From positions 1 through 16,766 of the forward strand of contig PGTJ01000019.1 of assembly GCA_002794515.1 (NCBI GenBank): a stretch of DNA of 16,766 nt. Reading direction: 5' to 3'. The position numbers and the translations under genes were made by a program. Below, one piece after another: positions 1 through 7,322 of the stretch. How positions within the stretch are numbered: the first letter of the stretch is position 1; each line of letters starts with the position of its first letter. The DNA comes from Phototrophicales bacterium (lineage in GTDB: Bacteria; Chloroflexota; Anaerolineae; Aggregatilineales; Phototrophicaceae). A model generated the notes under the pieces. That model saw only the letters and a list, made by a program, of their open reading frames with translations. It had not been told where the DNA came from and made no database searches.

Positions 1-26
1 GCCCAACGATTCGCTACAACTCTATT

Positions 27-2699
27 TTATTCCTGTTGTGGAAAAACGAGCGTTAAGGTGACAATCTCGTGCGGATTGACCAACACGCCCATCCGTCCAT
101 TAGCATCAGGGGCGATAAAACCCTCTTGTTCTTCTGCCAAATTGGATAGTTCGCCCCTATCGACAATTGGGCGAACAAAAGGTGTGACTAGCAACTCTAC
201 AGGTCGTTCATGTGGATTAAAGAAGCGTAGCACCCAGCCTTGCCCACGTTCGGGTGGCTTGAGGGCGGTGAGGATTGCGCCATCGCCATCGCTATCTGCG
301 CCGATAGCCATATCGCTGACCACCGACAAAAAGCTACGGCGCAAACGATTAGGCGGGGCATCGAGTTGGTATACCGATAACGGCTGATTAAATTCGATTC
401 CCGCCTGCAATATTTTGGCGGGGTTATCATCATCCGATGGCATGAGGGCATAATCTGCCGTCATGTGACGTTGGACTTGTGCGCCATGTACGGGCATCTG
501 CTTAGCGACAGCACTTTTGCGGGTTTGCAAATCATCACGGCTCAGCCAGCCCACACTCCGCACCAACGTGAGGGCAAAGGTCACTTGGTCATCTTCTGGA
601 ATGGCTTCGTATTCGCACAATCCATGCGCCAATAACGATATGCTCCGTTTATTTTGGGCGACCGTCACCCCATTTTGCAAGGGATGTGTGTTGGATACAC
701 CTTCGGCATTTTTTGCGGGGATGGTCGCCCCATCAATACGCACCGGTCGGCGCACTAAGGCGAATGGGGCATCACACAAGACATGAGTATCATACATGCC
801 TGTACGCAGATGTGCGCGAAGGCGATGATCTTTGATGGTATTCTCGTATTCAGTATGAAAAAAGATCCCTGGTGTGTGGTCATAGAGGGTGATGGTGGTG
901 GTGAGTTCCAATAATTTCAGCCCACGTTCACGAGTTCTATCCTCTTTGAGCGCAGGCGCGAGGCGCATCCGATGTTTAACGATGAGCCGTTCATACATCG
1001 GCGATGACTCGACACGCACATCATTGGTCAAATCGGCTTGGACGATATGATCAACAACAGGCGGGCTATAATTGAAGGCATCACCTGCATCACCACCATC
1101 GAAAAAGCGCAACAAGTCGGTGATGACGGTTTCGCCACGCTTCCATACCACTTGATTATTTTGGATAGACACTGTTTCGCCATCGATGCGCCCGATGATG
1201 GTGCCTGGTGTGGTGCGAATGCCATGTAGTTTTTCATCTGGTGGCACGTTGCCCAATTCAATCGAATACATGGCATATCCAACAGCAGGCACATCGGCTA
1301 AAAAGGAGATGGTGCGGGTAGATGATTGCCATCCAAATAACAATTCATCGCCTTTATCATCCAACACCCGTCGCGGATAGACCTGATTGGGCAAATCGAG
1401 GACATATTCCACCACTTGCTTGCGCGACCAGCATTGGGCATTCCACACTAAAATCCACGTCCTATCGGGATGTGGCAACGGGGTATAGGGTTCATGCACC
1501 AACGCGCCGAGTGCGCGCAAACTTTCGGTGATGATGTGATGGGCGTTATCGGCAATTTTGCGGGCATTCACCTCATTTTCGTGATGCACCTCATCACTAC
1601 TCACACCGCCTAATGCACTCCACGACTGATTTCTGAGCATCAACCGCCATGTATGCCCCAGCAATGCTTTGAGATTAGCGGGATAAGGGATGTTGCCATG
1701 AGTCAATGCGATGGTGAATAGTGGCTCTACGGCGCTGGTCAATAAGGCTTGTAGACGGGCATTGGCTTGTTTGAGATACATACGTGTGGAGAGTGTGCCA
1801 GTGAATAAATAATCGTGTTCGCGCAATGTTTGGTCGCGCAATTCGCCTTGTAAAATTGGGCGCATGTTATCTGGCACTTCTTGGCGCAAGGCGCGGGTAT
1901 ATTTGTCGAGATCACTTTGGGCGACAGAAATGCCCGTCTTGGTGGTCACATCGGGGACAATATCAGATAGGGGGTGAATAGACACACCAGAATCGTAAAA
2001 CCATAAAAAGGGACCATTGGCACGGGTTTTGCGTTGTTCAGATATATATTCGGCAACCTTTTCGGCGCTATGTGCGGTTTGTATGCCGAATACGTGTTGC
2101 CCATGGTTGATGAGCAAAATACTGCTTCCATTCGGGGCTTCCCAACGATGTGTGACATGGGGTTTATGGGTGTTATAACGCAAAAATGCCACATCCATGC
2201 CGAAACCGCGTAAAATTTGGGGTAATTGCGCGGTATGACCACCGGTGAGTGGTGAATATCCCACCGCCATCAATTTAAGACCATATTGGGCGGCATTGGT
2301 TCGTCCTAAGAGCAAATTGCGAATGAGCGCCTCGCCACTGACCAGCGCTTCATCCACCAGCACATACCACGGACCGATGCCCAAACGCCCGCCCGCATTG
2401 TAGATGACCAACAATGTCACCAAATCGGGGCGCACGGTGGCGATGTCTTCTAAGATCACCGTCTGACCACTGAGCAAAAAAGAGCGCAAGGGCATAATGC
2501 CCGTATCTGGCACCATGCCCATTTGTTCATTGAGGCGTGCCAATGTATTGAGCAGTTTGGCACGGCGCATCTCGAAGGTTTCATCCGACTCGCGCTCCCA
2601 ACGCAAATGTGGGATGACATGAATCGTGGCAAGCGTTTGTCCCCCTTGTGCGTTCAGGGGTTTGGTGCGCTTTTCGCCCTCAGATTTTTCAACGGTCAT
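27..2699 (-). CDS. GH38 alpha-mannosidase-like protein, probable pseudoenzyme
   Basis: This 890-residue protein has the length and motif order of bacterial GH38 alpha-mannosidases of the MngB type (about 880 residues): an N-terminal catalytic-type domain (about 24-300), a helical middle domain (about 300-390) and C-terminal beta domains. Strong family signatures are GIGPWYVLVDEALVSGEAL (108-124), AQLPQILRGFG (157-167) and GTLSTRMYLKQAN (301-313). The functional positions differ. The zinc HxD of the usual PHxHWDREW is R33-W-E35, the nucleophile Asp of GYxPDxFG is L151, and the late HD of NxxHDSIGG is W360-S361. The NGxDH acid/base region, near 234-239, also lacks Asp-His. From family knowledge these residues bind zinc and cleave the glycoside, so I infer no mannosidase activity. 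No signal peptide is visible, so it is probably cytosolic. It starts 38 nt after the membrane-protein gene, with AGGA upstream of the ATG, so co-transcription is likely. The fold assignment is firm; the loss of function rests on mental alignment. Confidence 0.88.
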   Translation of the reverse strand: MTVEKSEGEKRTKPLNAQGGQTLATIHVIPHLRWERESDETFEMRRAKLLNTLARLNEQMGMVPDTGIMPLRSFLLSGQTVILEDIATVRPDLVTLLVIYNAGGRLGIGPWYVLVDEALVSGEALIRNLLLGRTNAAQYGLKLMAVGYSPLTGGHTAQLPQILRGFGMDVAFLRYNTHKPHVTHRWEAPNGSSILLINHGQHVFGIQTAHSAEKVAEYISEQRKTRANGPFLWFYDSGVSIHPLSDIVPDVTTKTGISVAQSDLDKYTRALRQEVPDNMRPILQGELRDQTLREHDYLFTGTLSTRMYLKQANARLQALLTSAVEPLFTIALTHGNIPYPANLKALLGHTWRLMLRNQSWSALGGVSSDEVHHENEVNARKIADNAHHIITESLRALGALVHEPYTPLPHPDRTWILVWNAQCWSRKQVVEYVLDLPNQVYPRRVLDDKGDELLFGWQSSTRTISFLADVPAVGYAMYSIELGNVPPDEKLHGIRTTPGTIIGRIDGETVSIQNNQVVWKRGETVITDLLRFFDGGDAGDAFNYSPPVVDHIVQADLTNDVRVESSPMYERLIVKHRMRLAPALKEDRTRERGLKLLELTTTITLYDHTPGIFFHTEYENTIKDHRLRAHLRTGMYDTHVLCDAPFALVRRPVRIDGATIPAKNAEGVSNTHPLQNGVTVAQNKRSISLLAHGLCEYEAIPEDDQVTFALTLVRSVGWLSRDDLQTRKSAVAKQMPVHGAQVQRHMTADYALMPSDDDNPAKILQAGIEFNQPLSVYQLDAPPNRLRRSFLSVVSDMAIGADSDGDGAILTALKPPERGQGWVLRFFNPHERPVELLVTPFVRPIVDRGELSNLAEEQEGFIAPDANGRMGVLVNPHEIVTLTLVFPQQE

Positions 2700-2737
2700 G
2701 CGTGTTTGTCCTAGCGTGCTGTCAATCCTCTCTTATT

Positions 2738-3865
2738 CTACACGATTATTGCCCCAATTGACAAAATTAGCGCCAAGATACTGGTAATCATGGCGACTTG
2801 AATCCAACGACGAACACGCGATTCTAAAAAGACAATCTGGCGATCGATATTGGCTTTTTTACCCAATGCAGGATCAAATTTGTACATCCATATGATAGGC
2901 AAGTGAATCACATATTGCGCCCAAAATGACCAAATGAAATATCCGACCGCCATGACTAACAAATGTGGAAAGCGTTCATCTTGAATGAGCGGTAACATCA
3001 TGAACGAGACCAACGCCGTCCAAATAAATACTAATAATGTCTTGACATAACGGATAACAATGCGTCGCAAATAAATGATACTACGCGACATGACCAATTC
3101 CATATATGCCACTTCTTCAACTAGCGTGCGATCAGTGAGGCGCGCAAGCCCAAACATGGCATTTAGCCTGTCAACTTCTACGGGATCGATTTGATCAGAT
3201 GTGATGCCCATCAAATTCAGGCGATGCAATTGGCGTGTTTTGGGGACGATTTTGCCGTTGGTTTTTTCGATGATCGTGTCTAAATATTCTTGCTTACGAC
3301 GTTCACTAAACGCCATGAGGAAGTGATTATCTTCATGGCGGTATTGATAATTATACACCGCTCGCTTAACGGCTTTGGATTCATCAAATGGAAATGCCAT
3401 GGCATTCAACGAGAATGTCGGGTTATTCAATTCAGGATAAAAGCCGGGTGTATATACACTAAAATAAAAATGCACAATGTCTTTGAGCAAATAGTATAAG
3501 GCATAGAGTGGAATAAATATGGAGATAAGAAAGGGAATGCCCACAGACAGCATCAAGCCCAATGTGAGAAACACACCCAATATGCCATTATTCGGAAAGT
3601 GATTCCACGTTTCTGCCAGAAAACCAGTCATAATCGTCGTGATGACATCTCGAAAAAAGAGCGGAAACAACAGCAACAACCCCGCTCCACTGATAAACCC
3701 AATAGCAATACGATGCAATGTTGAATGACGGACTTCTGCCCGCCCTAAATAGGCACGAATAGCATCGCGCTCATCTTTGGTGAGGACATGTTGAGATGGG
3801 TCTGCAACGCTTTCTGTCTCCGATGTTGAAGTCGATGTGTCTTGTACTTGTTGTAAGGTATCCAT
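2738..3865 (-). CDS. Multi-pass membrane protein of unknown function
   Basis: I do not recognise a family for this 375-residue protein. The first 45 residues are polar and Ser/Thr/Asp/Glu-rich. Hydrophobic segments lie at about 52-72, 94-133 (long enough for two helices), 272-294, 301-325 and 353-375, giving five or six membrane helices. A soluble, charged loop of about 135 residues (135-270) separates the two membrane halves, and the C-terminus ends inside a hydrophobic helix. No catalytic motif, cysteine cluster or nucleotide-binding loop is evident. The start is supported by AGAGG about 8 nt upstream of the ATG. The gene lies directly upstream of the GH38-like gene on the same strand with a 38-nt gap and no terminator, so the two may form one transcript. 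Any functional link to that protein is a guess. Confidence 0.8.
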   Translation of the reverse strand: MDTLQQVQDTSTSTSETESVADPSQHVLTKDERDAIRAYLGRAEVRHSTLHRIAIGFISGAGLLLLFPLFFRDVITTIMTGFLAETWNHFPNNGILGVFLTLGLMLSVGIPFLISIFIPLYALYYLLKDIVHFYFSVYTPGFYPELNNPTFSLNAMAFPFDESKAVKRAVYNYQYRHEDNHFLMAFSERRKQEYLDTIIEKTNGKIVPKTRQLHRLNLMGITSDQIDPVEVDRLNAMFGLARLTDRTLVEEVAYMELVMSRSIIYLRRIVIRYVKTLLVFIWTALVSFMMLPLIQDERFPHLLVMAVGYFIWSFWAQYVIHLPIIWMYKFDPALGKKANIDRQIVFLESRVRRWIQVAMITSILALILSIGAIIV

Positions 3866-4003
3866 AGCCCGTACCTCTGATATATAAACAATAAAAAAAC
3901 AATTCTCATGCGCGATTGCATCAGATAATTAGGAATATGATAGATGATAATGCCTGATTATGATTCTATTTTGCGCCTATTTTAGATAGGATGCAAGATA
4001 AAA

Positions 4004-5836
4004 CTATATCTCCCGCACCTGATACAACCCTGCATCAACAAACCCGCGTTTGCGATAATATTCCCGCGTACCAATGGCAGAAATCACCGCCAAGCGGTTG
4101 AAACCATGTTCGCGTGCCAGCGCAACGGCGCGTTCTATCAACAACGTGCCTAAGCCCAAATGTTGCGCTTTTCCCTGCCCATATTCACCAATGCCCAACG
4201 CCTGCCCGTAGACATGCACTTCACGTATCATCGCCGTGTCGCGCAGTTCATCGGTGAGCGGTGGTTCATCTCGGTTGGGCAACGATAGGCGCAAAAATCC
4301 AGCGATATCGCGGTTCGTGGTGATATATTGCAAAAACACCTCACGACTACACGATGTGTCGTACCACAATTCATCTAATGATAAATCATCCATGGCGATT
4401 TGTGCTAAGCGCACCTCGCGGGCGCGAATATCTGGGCTACGTTCCCCATTTTTTGCCAGTTCGTCCTCGACCAATTGGCGAAAATTCGTGGCTTTGTTGC
4501 CCACGACAATATCTGTGCCCGGGATATCGCGGATAACCCGCGTGAGTCGGCAATATTCGGGTGTGTGGCGGAAGCAAGTCGTCAATACATGCAACAATTC
4601 ATCATGGGTGTATGGTCGCCATGACCCGTCTTGATACCGTTGCATCAACTCCGCGCTTTCGATGAGCGAACACGGATACACCTTGAGTTCATCTGGGCGG
4701 AAATCGGGGTCGTTGAACATGCGCCGATAGTCTTCAATATCCAGTTCGGGTGTCGATTTGTATAAATTCGGCATCCAGTGGGCGTGTATCTTGAAGCCCG
4801 CCATACGCAGCAACTTGACTGCACGGCGTGTCGCCGATACAGTATGTCCACGTTTGTTTGCGCGTAACACCGCATCATTCAGGCTCTGGAAGCCAATTTG
4901 CACCTTTGTGCATCCTAATCGGCGAATGCGTAACACCTCCTCCTCGCTGATGTGATCGGGGCGTGTTTCGATGACCAACCCCACTGAGCGACACGCCGCC
5001 GTCTCATTTTGGCGATGTGCGGCTTCGAGTTCATCCCATGTGGCGAATTCATCAATGACCGTGCGCTCTTTTATGCCCATAGCGAATTGATGAGCGACCT
5101 CACGCGAGCGGGTCATTTCATCATGATAAATTTGTTGCACCACTTGGTTATAGGTCTGTGTTAAATCTGTGCCGATGACCTGCGCGGTGGTGATGTTGTT
5201 ATCGGGATGCAATTGCGATGCCCGTTTGAGCAACGTCTCGACTTCATCACACCGATTAATCCCCTCGCCAAAATCATGAAGGGCATCGAACACGCGCTTG
5301 ATGAACCAAATTTGATATGTTTCGGGATAAAACGACCATGTACCGCCCAAGATGATGAGTTCGATTTTATCGGTCGGATGCCCGGTATTGCGATAGGTCA
5401 ATAAACGGCTATAGGTTTGCAAATAGGGATCGAAGCCATTTTGTTCAGCACGTTGCGCCCCTGGCTCATCCGACAAATAACTTTTGGGCATCCGCACATC
5501 ATTGGGGCAAAAAATGCACGTCCCAGGACAGGGAAACGGCTTGGTCAGCACAGTGACGGGTGTCACCCCAGAGCTGGTACGCACAGGTTTACGGCGCAGG
5601 CGCTCGATCACCCGTTCATCGAAGGCGGGTAGCCCATGTGTCCCCGCCAATTCGCGGTAGCCCGTGATGAGTTGGCTACGGGAATACATCCCGCCATCGG
5701 GGCGGGGATATTTTCGCAACACACGATTGAGCCAATCGGTCGAGAGTGGTTCATCCCCCTGCGCCAAGACCTCATGCAAAATATTCACGATGGGCGCAGT
5801 ATGAGCGGTCAAATCGAATTCATATTTTTGTTTCAT
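4004..5836 (-). CDS. elp3: tRNA uridine(34) acetyltransferase Elp3, radical SAM/GNAT
   Basis: This is a full-length (610 aa) Elp3, which uses S-adenosylmethionine and acetyl-CoA to start carboxymethyl-type modification at C5 of wobble U34 in tRNA. It acts in the cytosol. An N-terminal tRNA-binding region (about 1-85) precedes the radical SAM core. That core carries the 4Fe-4S motif C103-P-G-T-C107-I-F-C110, the stretch LIILGGTWS and the motif GLVIETRPDHI typical of Elp3. The C-terminal GNAT domain (about 540-610) has the acetyl-CoA loop around QHLGLGT (558-564) and the YYRKRGF segment. Bacterial Elp3 acts without the other Elongator subunits; the crystallised Dehalococcoides protein, also from Chloroflexota, is the known precedent. 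No good Shine-Dalgarno sequence precedes the ATG. The start lies only 26 nt beyond a hairpin with a U-tract, so elp3 either has a promoter overlapping that hairpin or depends on read-through. Confidence 0.95.
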   Translation of the reverse strand: MKQKYEFDLTAHTAPIVNILHEVLAQGDEPLSTDWLNRVLRKYPRPDGGMYSRSQLITGYRELAGTHGLPAFDERVIERLRRKPVRTSSGVTPVTVLTKPFPCPGTCIFCPNDVRMPKSYLSDEPGAQRAEQNGFDPYLQTYSRLLTYRNTGHPTDKIELIILGGTWSFYPETYQIWFIKRVFDALHDFGEGINRCDEVETLLKRASQLHPDNNITTAQVIGTDLTQTYNQVVQQIYHDEMTRSREVAHQFAMGIKERTVIDEFATWDELEAAHRQNETAACRSVGLVIETRPDHISEEEVLRIRRLGCTKVQIGFQSLNDAVLRANKRGHTVSATRRAVKLLRMAGFKIHAHWMPNLYKSTPELDIEDYRRMFNDPDFRPDELKVYPCSLIESAELMQRYQDGSWRPYTHDELLHVLTTCFRHTPEYCRLTRVIRDIPGTDIVVGNKATNFRQLVEDELAKNGERSPDIRAREVRLAQIAMDDLSLDELWYDTSCSREVFLQYITTNRDIAGFLRLSLPNRDEPPLTDELRDTAMIREVHVYGQALGIGEYGQGKAQHLGLGTLLIERAVALAREHGFNRLAVISAIGTREYYRKRGFVDAGLYQVREI

Positions 5837-5862
5837 GTTTACAGTTCACTCATTCACAATCG

Positions 5863-5892
5863 AAAAAGGTGTTGGTCGTTCTACCAACACCT
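5863..5892 (-). terminator. Rho-independent terminator after the thioredoxin-like gene
   Basis: Read on the minus strand, the arms AGGTGTTGGT and ACCAACACCT form a perfect 10-bp stem with a 6-nt loop, followed directly by TTTTT. The stem begins about 34 nt after the thioredoxin-like gene's stop. It ends about 26 nt before the elp3 start codon, so it could terminate the upstream operon or attenuate read-through into elp3. Confidence 0.85.
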
Positions 5893-5926
5893 CTATGATA
5901 CACGCTTTTCACCGAATAGATGAGAT

Positions 5927-6409
5927 TCAGCCAGCCAACAACGCATCGATGGCGGTGCGTAAATCGGCTTCGGTCACGAAACCGAACCAACGACGGACTT
6001 CTGTGCCATCGGGTTGCAAAAGCAAAAATATCGGTCTGCCCCGCAAGCCATATTGATTAAACAAATCCTGATTGGCTTGGTCATATTGGTCAAGATAAAT
6101 AAAATCAATCCGTCCAAAATACTCTTGTTCTAACCGATGAACCATCGGTTTTAAGGCACGACAGGTACTTCAGTCATATGAAAAGACTTCGACCAATTGT
6201 GGATAGCCACTATTCGCCACCCACGAAACGGGGTCTGGACGGTAATCTTCACCAGCAGGGGCAGAAGGGCGATTCGCGCCCGCCTGTACGGTATCATCGC
6301 TCGTGGTGGATTGGGGTGTGGGCGTGGCAGTCGGGCTATCAGATCCAGCACAACCGACCAATAGCAAACTCAAGATGGATACACTGATCACCAATAACAA
6401 TCTCAACAT
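5927..6409 (-). CDS. Selenocysteine-containing thioredoxin-like lipoprotein (UxxC)
   Basis: Reading the in-frame TGA at 6170-6172 as selenocysteine gives one 160-residue protein. Residues 1-19 are a lipoprotein signal with lipobox LVG-C20, then a Ser/Thr/Pro-rich linker (about 21-65). The thioredoxin fold follows: VEVFSYD-U80-S-T-C83-RALKP, a strand RIDFIYLD, the cis-Pro loop GLRGRP126 and a strand ending in a PDG turn. Thioredoxins carry CxxC where U80-S-T-C83 sits, so the UGA replaces exactly the attacking cysteine. The frame stays open and family-like to a TAA. A SECIS-like hairpin follows the UGA. The chosen ATG (6409) is 5 nt after GAGGAG; an ATG at 6412 overlaps the upstream stop (TAATG), so translation is coupled to the solute-binding protein. 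I infer an outward-facing disulfide or peroxide redox role. The alternative is a Cys-to-stop mutation or base error. Confidence 0.8.
6132..6150 (-). promoter_or_regulatory. Bacterial SECIS-like hairpin
   Basis: On the minus strand AACCGATG and CATCGGTT pair as a perfect 8-bp stem around the 3-nt loop GTT. There are 27 nt between the TGA and the apical loop. Bacterial SECIS elements lie within the coding sequence just after the UGA, usually 16-37 nt from UGA to loop, with a G among the first loop bases; this hairpin meets each condition. If the closing G-C pair opens, the loop reads GGTTC and contains the GGU seen in the E. coli fdhF element. It encodes part of KPMVHRL. Confidence 0.72.
6170..6172 (-). 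other. In-frame UGA, predicted selenocysteine codon (residue 80)
   Basis: The codon order is TCA TAT GAC TGA AGT ACC TGT, reading S-Y-D-U-S-T-C. The UGA takes the place of the first thioredoxin cysteine and is one base from the cysteine codons TGC and TGT. TGA also serves as a normal stop for the gene ending at 9944, so genome-wide reassignment of UGA is not the explanation. Confidence 0.75.
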
Positions 6410-6411
6410 CA

Positions 6412-7251
6412 TTACTCCTCTGTTGTCTGTGCTTGTGTTACGGCAAACCATTTTTGATTGAGCGCATCCAGCGTCCCATCGAGGCGCATGGTCTCGATGG
6501 CGATGTTGAAGGCGGCGGTCAACTCTGAGCCATTGGAGAAGATGAACGCCAATTCTTCGACATCAGAAATGGCTTGGGAATAGGCAATGACCACATCGGG
6601 ATTTTCGGATAAAAATCTTTCTGCCGTGACCGAATCGAAGGCAATAGCATCGACCGAACCGTCTATCAGACCCAAAATGAGAGAGGAAGCATCATCGAGT
6701 GTGCCGACGACACGGGCTTCGCCGACCAGCGCAACCGCGGCTTCGTAATTGGTGCTACCTGCAAATGCCCAAATTTTGGCATTCGACCCAACAAATTGGG
6801 CGAGTGTTTGATAGGGTGTATCAATCCGCACCAATAAAACCTGACGAAATTGCACATAGGGCATAGAAAAATCGACAATCGCATACCGTTCCGCCATGCG
6901 CGTAATGCCATTCGCCGCCATATCCATGCGTCCATCACCAACGGCTTGAATCAGATCATCCCAAACCACTTCGATGAAGCGTGTTTTACAATTTAACCGC
7001 ACACAAATTTCTTTGAGGGCATCATAATCCCACCCCACGCCAATACCATCACGGCTAATGCTATTGAATGGCGGATATTCATTTTCAACGGCAACGGTAA
7101 TTTCACGCCCACCCAAATCGGGCAAATAATTGACGAGGTGAGTATGTTGTAGTGTTTCGATGATGGGTTGTGTGGTGTCGTCTTGCGCCATGTTCATCAT
7201 CACCACAAGGGATAAAAAGATTATAATTAACAAGATTAATTTTGTACGCAT
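6412..7251 (-). CDS. Family 3 solute-binding protein, amino-acid type
   Basis: This 279-residue exported protein belongs to the bacterial extracellular solute-binding family 3 (PBPb fold), which delivers polar amino acids to ABC importers. Residues 1-22 are a signal peptide (MRTK, then a long hydrophobic run, possible cleavage after NMA). There is no lipobox cysteine. The mature part has the opening strand ITVAVENEYPPF (51-62), the hallmark GITRMAERYAIVDFSMPY (115-132), whose arginines usually hold the ligand carboxylate, and VDAIAFD206, where the Asp usually contacts the ligand amino group. An amino-acid-like ligand is therefore likely, but the exact one is unknown. The start has GAGGAG 7 nt upstream. 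The TAA overlaps the start region of the thioredoxin-like gene (TAATG). No permease or ATPase gene is present nearby, so it is either an orphan partner of a transporter elsewhere or a sensor. Confidence 0.9.
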   Translation of the reverse strand: MRTKLILLIIIFLSLVVMMNMAQDDTTQPIIETLQHTHLVNYLPDLGGREITVAVENEYPPFNSISRDGIGVGWDYDALKEICVRLNCKTRFIEVVWDDLIQAVGDGRMDMAANGITRMAERYAIVDFSMPYVQFRQVLLVRIDTPYQTLAQFVGSNAKIWAFAGSTNYEAAVALVGEARVVGTLDDASSLILGLIDGSVDAIAFDSVTAERFLSENPDVVIAYSQAISDVEELAFIFSNGSELTAAFNIAIETMRLDGTLDALNQKWFAVTQAQTTEE

Positions 7252-7282
7252 TCAAAATCTCCTCAATGGGTCGGGATTTATC

Positions 7283-7302
7283 AATCATCATATGCTATGA
7301 TT
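7283..7302. promoter_or_regulatory. Inverted repeat in a divergent intergenic region
   Basis: AATCAT and ATGATT form a perfect 6-bp inverted repeat around an 8-nt spacer containing CATATG. It lies in the 71-bp gap between the divergent solute-binding and glycosidase-like genes, where promoters for both must sit. An operator is possible, but the repeat is short and AT-rich, so chance is not excluded. Confidence 0.25.
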
Positions 7303-7322
7303 GTATCTGATATAACGTATAT

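Noticed and set aside
3976..3990. Small hairpin CCTAT/ATAGG after elp3 as a terminator
   Set aside because: The stem is only 5 bp, AT-rich and lacks a U-tract; the 138-bp gap 3866-4003 otherwise shows only AT-rich sequence with no clear promoter.
4236..4634. Plus-strand ORF of 132 codons opposite elp3
   Set aside because: It is a shadow of a highly conserved gene, with no recognisable domain and no ribosome site that I could support.
5927..6145. A separate 72-residue protein starting MVHRLEQ
   Set aside because: It is the second half of the thioredoxin fold in the same frame as the upstream part; the ATG is the conserved-region Met after CRALKP and falls within the SECIS-like hairpin.
6170..6172. 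Simple nonsense mutation or sequencing error at the TGA
   Set aside because: Not excluded, but less likely: the stop sits exactly on the redox cysteine, the frame beyond is intact, and a hairpin of SECIS type follows at the right distance.
6170..6451. A separate 93-residue lipoprotein ending at the TGA, with start at 6451
   Set aside because: It ends in the middle of a thioredoxin strand just before the redox motif, and the frame continues with the rest of the fold. Start 6451 lies inside the solute-binding gene and lacks a ribosome site, while 6409 has one.
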